Below are positions 20,522-30,355 of a stretch of 64,000 nucleotides of DNA, in pieces. The position numbers and the translations under genes were made by a program. The notes beneath the pieces were generated by a model. The model ran no database searches. It had not been told where the DNA came from and saw only the letters and a program-made list of their open reading frames with translations. Position 1 is the first letter of the stretch; every line of letters begins with the position of its first letter. The stretch lies in the NCBI RefSeq assembly GCF_001895045.1, contig NZ_BDAM01000012.1:62001-126000 (forward strand), written 5' to 3'. This stretch comes from Rhodococcus coprophilus NBRC 100603. Its GTDB lineage: Bacteria > Actinomycetota > Actinomycetes > Mycobacteriales > Mycobacteriaceae.

Positions 20522-21487
20522 ATGACGACCACACCCCCGCGCACCCGGAGCCGCAAAGCGGCCGTCACGGCGAGCCCCGAAGCACGGATCGAGAAGGCGA
20601 CCGCCTTCCCGCCGCCGAATCCCGATCCTCGACCACAGCGGGGACGGATGGGCTGGGTCAAGGTCATCGAGAAGCTCGACCCGGTGACGCAGCACCAGGA
20701 CATCCTCCGGATCAGCGCCGGCTACGAATTCCCCTGGGATTACCAGCGAGCCCTCGAGTTCGCACTCTTCCGTACGTACTGTGTGCCCACAGTGTCCGAA
20801 CTTCTGGCCCGCACAGGTGAATTCGAGAAGCGGCCACAGAAGCGGTACGACGACACGGCGCTTCTGATGGCCGAACTCGTCGAGCACGGATACGACGCCG
20901 AACGTGGACGCGAGTCGCTGCGCAACATCAACCGCATGCACGGCAAGTACTCGATCGACAACGACGACATGCTGTACGTGCTGTCCACGTTCGTCTACGA
21001 CCCACTCGACTGGATCGACAGGTACGGGTGGCGGCGGCTGCACCCGAACGAACGCCTCGCGTCGTTCCACTTCTACCGGCAAGTCGGTATCCGCATGGGT
21101 ATCAAGGACATTCCGGAGACCTTCCAGGAGTACTACCGCTTCAAGGAAGAGTACGAACGCACCAAGTTCGCCTACAGCGACGACAACCATGCGATCGGCA
21201 CCTACACGCTCCGGCTGTTCCAGTCGTGGTATCCGAAACCGCTTCGTGGTGGGGTCGCGAAGGTCGTCTACTCGCTGATCGACGATCGGATGGCCACGGC
21301 GTTCGGATTCCCCAAGGGTTCCCCGCGGATGCGCGCGACTGTCGAGGGCGCGCTGCGCGCACGGTCCGCCCTCGTCCGTCGGCTTCCCAAGCGGCGGACA
21401 TCGCTGTCGGCAACCAACCCGTCGAACCGGACCTACCCGGGTTACCCGCTCGGCTACCGTCCGCGCGACCTCGGTGTGGAGAACTGA
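20522..21487 (+). CDS. Oxygenase MpaB/DUF2236 family protein (second copy)
   Basis: The product is about 321 residues. The DUF2236 core includes FALFRTYCVPTVSELLARTGEF, RGRESLRNINRMHGKY, STFVYDPLDWIDRYGWR, and FHFYRQVGIRMGIKDIPE with the conserved His/Arg region, then DDRMATAFGFP. It diverges strongly from the copy at 17177-18016, so this is not a recent duplication. Latex-clearing protein and MpaB in this family cleave C=C bonds to aldehydes, which would suit the upstream aldehyde dehydrogenase. AAGGTGA lies just before the ATG. Confidence 0.8.
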   Translation: MTTTPPRTRSRKAAVTASPEARIEKATAFPPPNPDPRPQRGRMGWVKVIEKLDPVTQHQDILRISAGYEFPWDYQRALEFALFRTYCVPTVSELLARTGEFEKRPQKRYDDTALLMAELVEHGYDAERGRESLRNINRMHGKYSIDNDDMLYVLSTFVYDPLDWIDRYGWRRLHPNERLASFHFYRQVGIRMGIKDIPETFQEYYRFKEEYERTKFAYSDDNHAIGTYTLRLFQSWYPKPLRGGVAKVVYSLIDDRMATAFGFPKGSPRMRATVEGALRARSALVRRLPKRRTSLSATNPSNRTYPGYPLGYRPRDLGVEN

Positions 21488-21554
21488 ACAACCCTGACCT
21501 GCACGAACCCTGCTCGTACGAACCCTGTAGCGCGAACGCCCCGTCCGTCGAAGT

Positions 21555-23030
21555 TCACACCGTCGCCGGGCGGGGTCGTCGTGCATGTCGTGACGGCAGG
21601 GCGAACGCGGAAGCGAACACGACGACGGCACACCCCGCGCAGACCAGATAAGCGATGACGAATCCGGCGGTGCTCACGCCGCCCGCGAACGCGTGCGCTG
21701 CAAGGACCGCGGCGACGACCGCGCTGCACACCGTGCTGCCCACCGTGCGCAGCAGCACGTTGACCCCGTTCGCTGCCGCGTTCTGTTCCAACGGTACTGC
21801 TCCGAGGATCAGGACCGGCAGCGTGCAGTACACGAGCGACGTGCCGATCGCCGCGACGAAGATCGCGCCCACCACCAGCCACAGCGGCTTGTCCGGCACG
21901 GCGTGGATGCCGTAGCCGGCAAGCAGGAACAGCGCACCGACCATGATCGTCACCTTGGGACCGAACCGCTCGGTGATCCGCGACGCCACGATGGCGAAGA
22001 TCATCATGGCGACGCTCGCCGCGAGCTGGCAGGCGGCGGCCTGGAGGATGGTCAGTCCGTAGCCCGCACCCTCGCCCCGAGGTGCCTGCAGCAGTTGAGT
22101 GGTGATGAGGGTGTTTCCGTAGAACGCGAATCCGACGAGAAGTGCGGACAGGTGCGGCGTGAGAACCGACCGGCGAGCGGCGACGCGAAGGTCGACGAGC
22201 GGATTGCGGTTGCGCAGTTGCTGCACGCCCCAGATCCCGAACAGGATCACTGCGGACACGGACATCGACAGCACTGCCGGACTCGTCCAGCCCCACGAGC
22301 TTCCCTGGGTGATGGGCACCAGCAGGCAGATCAGCGCCGCAGACAACCCGGCGGCCCCGACCACGTCGAAACGTCCGCCAGATCGGCTGTCGGATTCCGG
22401 GATGACGAACCACGCCGCAACGGCGACACCTGCCCCGATCGCCGCGGTCACCCAGAACAGCAGGTGCCAGTCGGCGAACTGGACTATCGCGGCGGCGAAG
22501 GGGATTCCGACCGCGGTACCGATGCCGAGAGTCGAACTGAGAATCGCGACCGAACGGTCGACGCGTTCCCGGGGCAGGACCTCGCGCAGGATGGCCATGC
22601 CGATGGGCAGTACCGCCGCCCCGGCTCCCTGGAGACCGCGCGCGAAGATGAGAAGGCCGATGTTCGAGGTCGAGGCGCAGATCAACGATCCGACCGTCAT
22701 CAGCCCGAAAGCGACCAGCAACATCCGCTTCTTGCCGATCATGTCGGCGAGACGGCCGAAGATGGGAGTCATCACCGCTCCGACCAGCAACGTCGCCGTC
22801 ACCAGCCACGACACTGCGGTCGGTCCGGCCCCGGTGAACCCCGGCATGCTGGGCAGCAGCGGCACCATCACGGTCTGCATGATCGCCTGAAAGACCGCTC
22901 CGACCGCGAGCACCGCGAAGACGAAGCGGCGCAGATCCGGACGGCGCGCAGCGGGAGCGTCTCGCCGGGTGCGTACCGAGGGACGGAGCCGGCGCGGAAC
23001 GGACAGACGCAGAGGGACCGAAACCGTCAA
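21555..23030 (-). CDS. MFS drug/metabolite exporter (DHA2-like, about 14 TM)
   Basis: This 491-residue membrane protein has the MFS signature loop GRLADMIGKKRMLL between helices 2 and 3, the antiporter-type motif GLQGAGAAVLPIGMAILREV, and about 14 hydrophobic helices. The N-terminus is Arg-rich. The TTG start at 23030 has GAGGAGG four bases upstream. The large inverted repeat at 23048-23089 overlaps its promoter, and the divergently unlinked but same-strand TetR gene upstream is the likely repressor. Substrate unknown; hydrophobic compound export is the usual role. Confidence 0.9.
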   Translation of the reverse strand: MTVSVPLRLSVPRRLRPSVRTRRDAPAARRPDLRRFVFAVLAVGAVFQAIMQTVMVPLLPSMPGFTGAGPTAVSWLVTATLLVGAVMTPIFGRLADMIGKKRMLLVAFGLMTVGSLICASTSNIGLLIFARGLQGAGAAVLPIGMAILREVLPRERVDRSVAILSSTLGIGTAVGIPFAAAIVQFADWHLLFWVTAAIGAGVAVAAWFVIPESDSRSGGRFDVVGAAGLSAALICLLVPITQGSSWGWTSPAVLSMSVSAVILFGIWGVQQLRNRNPLVDLRVAARRSVLTPHLSALLVGFAFYGNTLITTQLLQAPRGEGAGYGLTILQAAACQLAASVAMMIFAIVASRITERFGPKVTIMVGALFLLAGYGIHAVPDKPLWLVVGAIFVAAIGTSLVYCTLPVLILGAVPLEQNAAANGVNVLLRTVGSTVCSAVVAAVLAAHAFAGGVSTAGFVIAYLVCAGCAVVVFASAFALPSRHARRPRPATV

Positions 23031-23047
23031 GTAGCCTCCTCGGCGCG

Positions 23048-23089
23048 GGTAAATGGGCGTTCACCAGATTAGGTGAACACCCATTTACC
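23048..23089. promoter_or_regulatory. Long inverted repeat, probable TetR operator
   Basis: Arms of 18 bp (GGTAAATGGGCGTTCACC and GGTGAACACCCATTTACC) differ by one base and are separated by the 6-bp spacer AGATTA. It lies between the TetR stop (23111) and the MFS start (23030), so it can control the transporter independently of the TetR/recR transcript. Confidence 0.8.
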
Positions 23090-23110
23090 TCACAACACGA
23101 GTGAGGGGAG

Positions 23111-23710
23111 TCACTCCCGGGTGCCGTCGAGCAGGTTCTGCACCAGCGGCGCGTAGAGAGCCACGACCTCCTCCAGCGTGCCCGTGGCGTGTTCCCGGAT
23201 CATCCGCCGGCGCATGATCGCGAGGCCCATCACCGCCGACATCGCGAGTTCGGCGCGCAACCTCGCGTCGGCTCCGGAAAGCCTGGCGGCAAGGGCATCG
23301 ATCATCTGCGTCGAATAGTTCTCGCGCAGCAATCGGTTGCTCTCCTCGCTCGCCCCGCTCATGAACAGGATGCTCATGGACAACGGCTTGTACGGCTCGA
23401 GCGGCCGGGCGAACATCGCCACCATCCGCTCCCCGAGCGTCTCCAAAGGACCGTCGAACAACACCTGCGCGCCGGCCTGGAAATCGACCAGCGCCTCGTA
23501 CAACTGCTCCTTCGAGCCGAAGTACTTGATGATGAGCGGCGCACTGATTCCCGCATCCACCGCGATGTCCTTGAGCGTGATGTCGCGGTACGGCCTGGTC
23601 GCGAATGCCTTGCCCGCGGCATCGAGGATCAGCTTCCGCGTCTCCTCCGAACTCCGGCGGCGCCTCTCGGGCTCCTCCGGCGAGATCTCATCCGCGGCGC
23701 CGCCGGTCAC
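23111..23710 (-). CDS. TetR/AcrR-family repressor
   Basis: This 199-residue regulator has its HTH at about 22-70 ([34 protein letters not shown]) and a helical effector domain. An acidic/Arg-rich leader precedes it. GTG overlaps the recR stop as GTGA (23710-23707), so it may be translated as the third gene of the ybaB-recR transcript. The inverted repeat just downstream is its probable operator, placing the MFS exporter under its control. Confidence 0.88.
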   Translation of the reverse strand: MTGGAADEISPEEPERRRRSSEETRKLILDAAGKAFATRPYRDITLKDIAVDAGISAPLIIKYFGSKEQLYEALVDFQAGAQVLFDGPLETLGERMVAMFARPLEPYKPLSMSILFMSGASEESNRLLRENYSTQMIDALAARLSGADARLRAELAMSAVMGLAIMRRRMIREHATGTLEEVVALYAPLVQNLLDGTRE

Positions 23711-24315
23711 ATCACTCGCCGGCCCGAGAGCGCACGCCCGAGGGTGAGTTCGTCCGCGAACTCGAGGTCGCCGCCCATCGGCAGACCGGACGCAAGCCGC
23801 GTCACCGTCAGTCCGGGGAAGTCGCGCAACATCCGCACCAGATACGTCGCCGTGGCCTCCCCCTCGGTGTTCGGGTCGGTCGCGATGATCACCTCGGAGA
23901 CGTCGACGCCGTCCTCCTGGTTGCCGATCCGGGTGAGCAGTTCCCGGATGTGCAACTGGTCCGGCCCGACGCCGTTGAGCGGATCGAGCGCACCGCCGAG
24001 TACGTGGTAGCGGCCACGGAACTCACGGGTGCGCTCGATCGCCTGCACGTCCTTAGGTTCCTCGACCACACAGATCTGCGTGCGGTCGCGGCGGAGGTCG
24101 GCACAGATCCTGCAGCGTTCCCGATCCGATACGGTGCCGCACACCTCACAGAACTGCACCCCGTCGCGCACCTTCTGCAGCGCCGCCTGAAGACGGTCTA
24201 TCTCCGGAGGCTCCACCGACAACAGGTGGAACGCGATGCGTTGCGCGCTTTTCGGGCCGACGCCGGGAAGCTTGCCCAGCTCGTCGATGAGGTCCTGTAC
24301 CGGTCCTTCGTACAA
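23707..24315 (-). CDS. recR: Recombination mediator RecR
   Basis: This is a 202-residue protein of standard RecR length. The N-terminal HhH segment [20 protein letters not shown], the C4 zinc finger CEVCG...CRICAD, and the Toprim domain ([31 protein letters not shown]) are all intact. RecR acts with RecO to load RecA on gapped DNA. It starts at a TTG giving [13 protein letters not shown], matching the family N-terminus. Ten bases after ybaB, as in most bacteria. Confidence 0.97.
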   Translation of the reverse strand: MYEGPVQDLIDELGKLPGVGPKSAQRIAFHLLSVEPPEIDRLQAALQKVRDGVQFCEVCGTVSDRERCRICADLRRDRTQICVVEEPKDVQAIERTREFRGRYHVLGGALDPLNGVGPDQLHIRELLTRIGNQEDGVDVSEVIIATDPNTEGEATATYLVRMLRDFPGLTVTRLASGLPMGGDLEFADELTLGRALSGRRVM

Positions 24316-24324
24316 CGTGAGCCT

Positions 24325-24663
24325 CTAGAAACCCGGGAGGCCGGGAATGCCACCGCCCAGACCACCGGCGAGCGGGCCGAGCTTCTCGGCGGCGCTTTCC
24401 TGAGCCTTCGCGGATGCGTCGGCGATCGCGCCGACCACCAGGTCCTGGAGGGTTTCGATGTCCTCGGGATCGACGACCTTCGGATCGATGTGCACGGCGA
24501 CGACCTCGCCCGTGCCCTTCACCGTTGCGGTCACCAGGCCCCCACCGGCCTGACCGGTGACCTCTTCCTGGGACATTTCGCTCTGCGCGGCCATCAGCTG
24601 CTGCTGCATCTGCTGGGCCTGAGCGAGGAGTTGCTGCATGTCGGGCATTCCACCGGGTTGCAC
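24325..24663 (-). CDS. ybaB: YbaB/EbfC nucleoid-associated protein
   Basis: The 112-residue product has a Met/Gln-rich N-terminal helix ([22 protein letters not shown]), the YbaB core ([34 protein letters not shown]) and a Gly-rich C-terminus ending GIPGLPGF. These small dimers bind DNA as tweezers-like nucleoid proteins and are linked to recR. GTG at 24663 with AAAGGA seven bases upstream is preferred to a GTG two codons earlier. Equivalent of M. tuberculosis Rv3716c. Confidence 0.93.
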   Translation of the reverse strand: MQPGGMPDMQQLLAQAQQMQQQLMAAQSEMSQEEVTGQAGGGLVTATVKGTGEVVAVHIDPKVVDPEDIETLQDLVVGAIADASAKAQESAAEKLGPLAGGLGGGIPGLPGF

Positions 24664-24734
24664 GGACACGTCCTTTCTGCACGTTTGTCTGCCAAGGGTA
24701 GTCGTCCACCGCGACGGGTGAGACGACGGCGAGC

Positions 24735-25169
24735 TCAGTCCAGTTCGTTCTTCAGGTTCTGCAGCACCTGCTGCTGGATCTTGCGCAGTCCGATCGGCGC
24801 GAAGACCTTCTCGAAGAATCCGCCGATGCCTCCCGCCCCGTTCCAGCCCGTGAGGACGACGACCGTCGAGCCCGTGCCGTGCGGCACCACGCTCCAAGTG
24901 GTCACGAGCGACGAGTTCGCGTCCGTTTCGGTGACGGTGCTGCCCGACACGGAAACGGTGGCCTGCACGTCGCGCTGACGCTTCTCGGTGGCCTCGAGGA
25001 TCCAGTGCACCACGGTGCCGTCGCCTCGCCCGCCCGAGATGACCCGGTAGTCGCGGTAATGATCCGAGAGAATGCGCGGGCGAACCGTCTCGTAATCGGC
25101 GAGTGCCTCGAGCACCTTGTCGGGTGCCGCCTCCAGCTGTATCGAACTGCTCGCGCTGACCTGGGCCAT
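24735..25169 (-). CDS. SRPBCC-family protein (Rv3718c-like)
   Basis: This 144-residue START-like fold protein begins with [23 protein letters not shown], the typical first strand and helix of the SRPBCC superfamily. It ends in a long C-terminal helix ([26 protein letters not shown]) expected to line a hydrophobic pocket. Ligand unknown. It matches Rv3718c in position between ybaB and the FAD oxidoreductase. It is divergent from the FAD enzyme. Confidence 0.88.
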   Translation of the reverse strand: MAQVSASSSIQLEAAPDKVLEALADYETVRPRILSDHYRDYRVISGGRGDGTVVHWILEATEKRQRDVQATVSVSGSTVTETDANSSLVTTWSVVPHGTGSTVVVLTGWNGAGGIGGFFEKVFAPIGLRKIQQQVLQNLKNELD

Positions 25170-25303
25170 GTCGATTCCTCCGTAATTCGTCGGGTGATGC
25201 TTCGTGGAGATGTTCCTCGTCCATCGTGCCTTCGAGTACCGGGACGAGCACGCGCCACGGGTCTATTGTGGGTGTGCCATCATGCGCCGCCGCAGGGGAG
25301 TCG

Positions 25304-26752
25304 ATGCTCATGCCGGGATCGTCACGTGTCACGAGCCCGTACGGGCTGCCGGTTCACCGCGAAGGTGTCGACCGATTGTTGCGCTCGTATCGCAACATCC
25401 CTGCGCGGGCGCCGGTTCGGCTGGCGAAGAAGACCTCGAATCTCTTCCGCGCCCGCGCAAAAGTGGATGCGCCCGGGTTGGACGTGTCGGGCCTCGGCGG
25501 TGTCATTTCCGTCGACCCGCATTCCCGCACCGCAGACGTCGCAGGAATGTGCACCTACGAAGATCTCGTCGACGCCACACTGCCGTTCGGCCTGGCTCCC
25601 CTTGTGGTTCCGCAATTGAAGACCATCACGCTTGGTGGTGCAGTCACCGGTCTCGGAATCGAGTCGACGTCCTTCCGAAACGGTCTCCCACACGAGTCGG
25701 TGCTCGAGATGGACATCCTGACCGGCGGCGGTGAGATCGTCACGGCCCGGCCCGACGGGGAAAACTCCGATCTCTTCCGCGGATTCCCCAACTCGTACGG
25801 ATCGCTCGGGTACGCGACCCGCCTGAGGATCGAACTCGAACCGGTGAAACCGTTCGTGGCGCTACGTCATCTGCGGTTCGATTCGCTGGGCGAGATGCAG
25901 GCCGCGCTCGACCGGATCACCTCCGACCGGGTCTACGCCGGTGTCGCGGTGGACTACGTCGACGGCGTCGTCTTCTCGGCCGGCGAGAGCTATCTGACGC
26001 TCGGCGCGCAGACGGACGAACCCGGCCCGGTCTCGGACTACACCGGACGCGAGATCTACTACCGGTCCATCCAGCACGCATCGGTCAACCACCCGAAGAC
26101 CGACAGGCTCACCATCCGCGATTATTTGTGGCGGTGGGACACCGACTGGTTCTGGTGTTCGAGGGCGTTCGGTGCGCAGGACCCCAGAATCCGGCGGTTC
26201 TGGCCGAAACGACTGCTGCGCAGCAGTTTCTACTGGAAGCTCATCGCACTCGACCACAAGTACGCGGTCGCCGATCGCATCGAAGCCCGCAAGGGCAACC
26301 CTCCTCGTGAGCGCGTCGTTCAGGACATCGAGGTACCCGTCGAACGCACCGAGGAATTCGTCCGATGGTTCCTCGAGGAAATACCCATCGAGCCGATCTG
26401 GCTGTGCCCGTTGCGATTGCGGGATCGAGACAGCTCCGGCGGCGCGCCCTTCGACGCGCAACGTCCGTGGCCGCTGTATCCGCTCGAACCGAAACGCACG
26501 TACGTCAACGTCGGATTCTGGTCGTCCGTCGCCGCCGATCCCGACGGAATCGAAGGTGCCGCCAACCGGCTCATCGAAGACAAGGTCGCCGAACTCGACG
26601 GCCACAAATCCCTGTACTCCGACTCGTACTACAGCCGCGACGAGTTCGAGAAGTTGTATTACAGCGGTGGGGACTACACCGCTCTCAAAGAGAAGTACGA
26701 TCCGCGGTCCCGTCTGCTGGACCTTTTCTCGAAGGCGGTGCAAAGAAAATGA
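25304..26752 (+). CDS. FAD-binding oxidoreductase (Rv3719-like)
   Basis: The product is about 482 residues. The PCMH-type FAD-binding domain includes [54 protein letters not shown] and [15 protein letters not shown] long substrate domain follows ([13 protein letters not shown]-like Trp-rich segment, [22 protein letters not shown]). It is an oxidase/dehydrogenase of the DWARF1/VAO type; the substrate is probably lipid-related because the cyclopropane-synthase gene overlaps its stop (ATGA). AGGGGAG precedes two candidate starts, ATG 25304 and ATG 25310. Confidence 0.87.
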   Translation: MLMPGSSRVTSPYGLPVHREGVDRLLRSYRNIPARAPVRLAKKTSNLFRARAKVDAPGLDVSGLGGVISVDPHSRTADVAGMCTYEDLVDATLPFGLAPLVVPQLKTITLGGAVTGLGIESTSFRNGLPHESVLEMDILTGGGEIVTARPDGENSDLFRGFPNSYGSLGYATRLRIELEPVKPFVALRHLRFDSLGEMQAALDRITSDRVYAGVAVDYVDGVVFSAGESYLTLGAQTDEPGPVSDYTGREIYYRSIQHASVNHPKTDRLTIRDYLWRWDTDWFWCSRAFGAQDPRIRRFWPKRLLRSSFYWKLIALDHKYAVADRIEARKGNPPRERVVQDIEVPVERTEEFVRWFLEEIPIEPIWLCPLRLRDRDSSGGAPFDAQRPWPLYPLEPKRTYVNVGFWSSVAADPDGIEGAANRLIEDKVAELDGHKSLYSDSYYSRDEFEKLYYSGGDYTALKEKYDPRSRLLDLFSKAVQRK

Positions 26753-28065
26753 CCACGTTCAAGTCCGAACCGTCTACCGGCGTGCGCCCGGCCGATGACA
26801 AACTCCCGCTCGCGAAGATCGTCGAAACCGTCACCGGCGGTGATATGCCGGTGCGTTTCACTGCGTACGACAATTCGGCCGCGGGTCCGAAGGATTCCCC
26901 CTACGCACTGCACCTGACATCGCCGAAGGGCGCGACGTACATCGCCACCGCGCCGGGCGATCTCGGGATGGCGCGGGCATACATTTCCGGTGAGCTCGAG
27001 ATCGAGGGCGCCCATCCGGGCAACCCCTATGCCGTGCTCGCCGCCCTCGGGGACCTGCATTTCGAGAGGCCGCCCGCCCGGGTTCTCGCCCAGATCGCCC
27101 GGTCGCTCGGCACCGAACTGCTCCGTCCGATCGCGCCGCCGCCGCAGGAACATCTCCCCCGCTGGCGACGGATCGCGGAAGGTTTCCGGCATTCGAAGAA
27201 CCGCGACGCCGAGGTCATCCATCACCACTACGACGTCTCCAACGCGTTCTACGAGCACGTGCTCGGCCCGTCGATGACCTACACGTGCGCTCTCTTCGAC
27301 TCGGAGGGCCAGAGTCTCGAAGACGCACAGGAGAACAAGTACCGTCTCATCTTCGAAAAGCTGCGCCTGCAACCCGGTGACCGTCTTCTCGACATCGGTT
27401 GCGGCTGGGGAGGAATGGTCCGGTTCGCCGCGCGACGCGGGGTCAAGGCACTCGGCGTGACCCTGTCGCGCGAGCAGGCCGAATGGGCGCAGCACGCCAT
27501 CGAGAAGGAAGGGCTCGCCGATCTCGCCGAGGTGCGGCACTCCGACTATCGCGACGTCACCGAAACCGGGTTCGACGCGATCTCGTCGATCGGACTCACC
27601 GAGCACATCGGCGTCGGGAACTACCCGGCATACTTCCAGTTGCTGCACGACAAACTGCGGGTCGGGGGCCTGCTCCTCAACCACTGCATCACCCGTCCGC
27701 ACAACCGTGGCCGTATGAAGGCCGGCGGATTCATCGACCGGTACGTGTTCCCCGACGGGGAACTCACCGGCTCCGGACGCATCATCACCGAAGCGCAGAA
27801 CGTCGGCTTCGAAGTGGTGCACGAGGAGAACCTGCGCCAGCACTACGCGTACACCCTTGCCGGATGGTGCGAGAACCTCGAAAAGAACTGGGACGCGTGC
27901 GTCGCGGAGGTCGGCGAAGGTACCGCGCGGCTGTGGGGTCTGTACATGGCCGGCTCCCGGCTCGGATTCGAACGCAACATCGTGCAACTGCACCACGTCC
28001 TCGGCGTGAAGCTCGGTCCGGACCAGCGCCCACAGGTGCCGCTGCGTCCGTGGTGGGTCGCATGA
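26749..28065 (+). CDS. Cyclopropane-fatty-acyl-phospholipid synthase family methyltransferase (Rv3720-like)
   Basis: This 438-residue enzyme has the SAM-binding motif LLDIGCGWGGMVRFAA, the upstream HYDVSNAFYEHVLGPSMTYTCALF that marks CFA/CMAS-type enzymes, and SIGLTEHIGVGNYPAYF with the bicarbonate/active-site region. It uses S-adenosylmethionine to modify an unsaturated acyl chain. An N-terminal domain of about 150 residues precedes the methyltransferase. It overlaps the FAD oxidoreductase stop, and the pair probably modify the same lipid: in tuberculostearic-acid formation a methyltransferase and an FAD reductase likewise work together (BfaA/BfaB), but homology to those was not tested. Confidence 0.9.
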   Translation: MTTFKSEPSTGVRPADDKLPLAKIVETVTGGDMPVRFTAYDNSAAGPKDSPYALHLTSPKGATYIATAPGDLGMARAYISGELEIEGAHPGNPYAVLAALGDLHFERPPARVLAQIARSLGTELLRPIAPPPQEHLPRWRRIAEGFRHSKNRDAEVIHHHYDVSNAFYEHVLGPSMTYTCALFDSEGQSLEDAQENKYRLIFEKLRLQPGDRLLDIGCGWGGMVRFAARRGVKALGVTLSREQAEWAQHAIEKEGLADLAEVRHSDYRDVTETGFDAISSIGLTEHIGVGNYPAYFQLLHDKLRVGGLLLNHCITRPHNRGRMKAGGFIDRYVFPDGELTGSGRIITEAQNVGFEVVHEENLRQHYAYTLAGWCENLEKNWDACVAEVGEGTARLWGLYMAGSRLGFERNIVQLHHVLGVKLGPDQRPQVPLRPWWVA

Positions 28066-28127
28066 GCGATGCCGCAGGGCAGCGACCACGCCCTGGCCGG
28101 ACAGGCTGACGCTGTAGCTGGACAAAC

Positions 28128-28159
28128 GGAAGGGCCCCGGAGCGATCCGGGGCCCTTCC
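28128..28159. terminator. Bidirectional terminator hairpin
   Basis: A perfect 13-bp stem (GGAAGGGCCCCGG / CCGGGGCCCTTCC) with a 6-base loop lies between the convergent CFA-synthase and fadB genes. Confidence 0.88.
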
Positions 28160-28184
28160 TGTCTATCGGATGTGCGCGCGAACG

Positions 28185-30332
28185 TCAGGCGCGAAGCGAC
28201 GCCGGCGGCGTGAAGCGCTCACCGTACTTGGCGGCGAGTTCCTCCGCACGCTTCACGAACCCTTCCTTGCCGCCCGGGTAGCCCGTGATGTACTGCGAGA
28301 CACCACCGGTCCACGCCGGGAAGCCGATACCGAGGATCGAACCGATGTTGGCGTCGGCGGTGGTCTCGAGGACACCCTCGTCGAAGCACTTCTGGGTTTC
28401 GATCGCCTCGGCGAACAGCATCCGGTCGATCAGATCCTGGAGCGGAACGTCGAGAGTCGCGACGGTCTTGAACTGATCACGCACACCTTGCCAGATGCCG
28501 AGACGCTTGCCGTTCTCGTCGTACTCGTAGAAGCCGGCCTTCTCCAGGCGACCCGGACGACCCTGCTCGACCATCCAGTCGATGACGTCGAGCGCGGGGT
28601 GGCGGGTCGCACCCATCTTCGTGTCGCCCTGCTTGGCCGCCTCCGCGGTCTCCTTGGCGATCTTCTGCATGAGCTTCATGTTCAGCTCGTCGGTCAGCTG
28701 CAGCGGCGGAGCCGGGTAGCCCGCCTGCGAACCGGCCTGCTCGATGGTCGCCGGCTCGATGCCCTCACCGAGCATCGCGATGGCTTCGTTGACGAACGTG
28801 CCGATGACGCGCGAGGTGAAGAACCCGCGGCTGTCGTTGACGACGATCGGCGTCTTGCGAATCGCAAGCGTGTAGTCGAACACGCGGGCCAGTGCCTCGT
28901 CCGACGTCTTCTCACCCTTGATGATCTCGACGAGCGGCATCTTGTCGACGGGCGAGAAGAAGTGGATTCCGATGAAGTCCTCGGGACGCTTCACGCCGGT
29001 GGCGAGACCGGTGATCGGCAGCGTCGAGGTGTTGGAGCCGAGCAGCGCGTCGGGCTCGACGATGTCCTCGATCTCCTGGAACACCTTGTGCTTGAGGTCG
29101 GTGCTCTCGAAGACGGCCTCGATGACGAAGTCGACACCCTTGAAGTCGGCCGCATCGGCGGTCGGATGGATGCGATCGAGCAGTGCCTTCGACTTCTCCT
29201 CGGTGGTCTTGCCACGCGAGAGTGCCTTGGCCTCGATCTTCTCCGAGTAGTTCTTGCCGCGCTCGGCCGCTTCGATGCTGACGTCCTTGAGGACGACCTC
29301 GAAGCCGGCGCGCGCCGAGACGTACGCGATGCCCGCGCCCATCATGCCGGCGCCGAGCACACCGATCTTCTTGATCTCACGCTTGGCGACGTCCTTCGGC
29401 CGCGACGCGCCGGAGTTGATCGCCTGCATGTCGAAGAAGAACGCCTGGATCATGTTCTTCGCGACCTGGCCCGTCGCCAGTTCCGTGAAGTAACGCGACT
29501 CGATGGTCGACGCGTTGTCGAAGTCGACCTGCGACCCCTCGACCGCGGCGGACATGATCGCCCGCGGAGCGGGCATCGGCGCACCCTTGATCTGCTTGCG
29601 CAGGTTCGCGGGGAAGGCCGGAAGGTTCGCGGCGAACGCGGGACTGGAGGGGGTGCCGCCCGGGATCTTGTATCCCTTGACATCCCACGGCTGTACGCCG
29701 CCCTCGGGGTTGGCCTTGATCCATGCCTTGGCGGCGGGTACGAGTTCCTCGACGCTGCCCACGACGTCGTGGACGAGACCGATCTCCTTGGCCTTCACGG
29801 CGTTGTACTTGTTGCCCTGCAACAGAACCGCGAGAAGCGCGGTCTGGATGCCGAGCAGTCGCACGGTGCGGGTGATTCCGCCGCCACCGGGCAGCAGGCC
29901 GAGGCTGGCCTCGGGCAGTCCGATCTGAATGCCCTTGACGTCAGCGGCGATCCGGTGATGCGTCGCGAGAGCGATCTCGAGGCCTCCGCCGAGAGCCGCA
30001 CCGTTGATGGCGGCGACCACGGGCTTGCCGAGGGTCTCGAGGCGTCGGAGGTCGGACTTGATGTCCTGTACCTCGTCGAACGCGGCCTGCGCGTCGTCCG
30101 GCCCGATAGCGATGATGTTGCGGAGGTCGCCACCGGCGAAGAACGTCTTCTTCGCGGACGTGATCACCACACCGGTGATCGAGTCCTTCTCCTCGACCAG
30201 GCGGTCGACCGTGGCCTTCATGGAGGACTTGTAGAGCGCGTTCATGGTGTTCGCGCCCTGGTTGGGGTCGTCCAGGGTGAGCACAACGATGCCGTCGGCG
30301 TCCTGATCCCAAGAAATCATGTTGTCGGTCAC
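28185..30332 (-). CDS. fadB: Fatty-acid oxidation complex alpha subunit (FadB-type)
   Basis: This 715-residue bifunctional enzyme has an N-terminal enoyl-CoA hydratase domain ([21 protein letters not shown], with [14 protein letters not shown]) and, from about residue 330, the 3-hydroxyacyl-CoA dehydrogenase NAD-binding motif [16 protein letters not shown]. The catalytic region [17 protein letters not shown] and C-terminal dehydrogenase repeats ([23 protein letters not shown]) follow. It closely follows the mycobacterial FadB (Rv0860) pattern. GTG at 30332 gives MTDNMISW. The fadA gene ends 23 bases upstream, so the two form the beta-oxidation trifunctional complex. Confidence 0.96.
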   Translation of the reverse strand: MTDNMISWDQDADGIVVLTLDDPNQGANTMNALYKSSMKATVDRLVEEKDSITGVVITSAKKTFFAGGDLRNIIAIGPDDAQAAFDEVQDIKSDLRRLETLGKPVVAAINGAALGGGLEIALATHHRIAADVKGIQIGLPEASLGLLPGGGGITRTVRLLGIQTALLAVLLQGNKYNAVKAKEIGLVHDVVGSVEELVPAAKAWIKANPEGGVQPWDVKGYKIPGGTPSSPAFAANLPAFPANLRKQIKGAPMPAPRAIMSAAVEGSQVDFDNASTIESRYFTELATGQVAKNMIQAFFFDMQAINSGASRPKDVAKREIKKIGVLGAGMMGAGIAYVSARAGFEVVLKDVSIEAAERGKNYSEKIEAKALSRGKTTEEKSKALLDRIHPTADAADFKGVDFVIEAVFESTDLKHKVFQEIEDIVEPDALLGSNTSTLPITGLATGVKRPEDFIGIHFFSPVDKMPLVEIIKGEKTSDEALARVFDYTLAIRKTPIVVNDSRGFFTSRVIGTFVNEAIAMLGEGIEPATIEQAGSQAGYPAPPLQLTDELNMKLMQKIAKETAEAAKQGDTKMGATRHPALDVIDWMVEQGRPGRLEKAGFYEYDENGKRLGIWQGVRDQFKTVATLDVPLQDLIDRMLFAEAIETQKCFDEGVLETTADANIGSILGIGFPAWTGGVSQYITGYPGGKEGFVKRAEELAAKYGERFTPPASLRA

Positions 30333-30355
30333 TGTGTTTCGAATCCTTCCGGGTA

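Noticed and set aside
18079-20703. Very long minus-strand open frame (874 codons) including the GntR gene
   Set aside because: Only the last 256 codons resemble a protein family; the rest is antisense to the aldehyde dehydrogenase and arises from GC-rich third-position bias.
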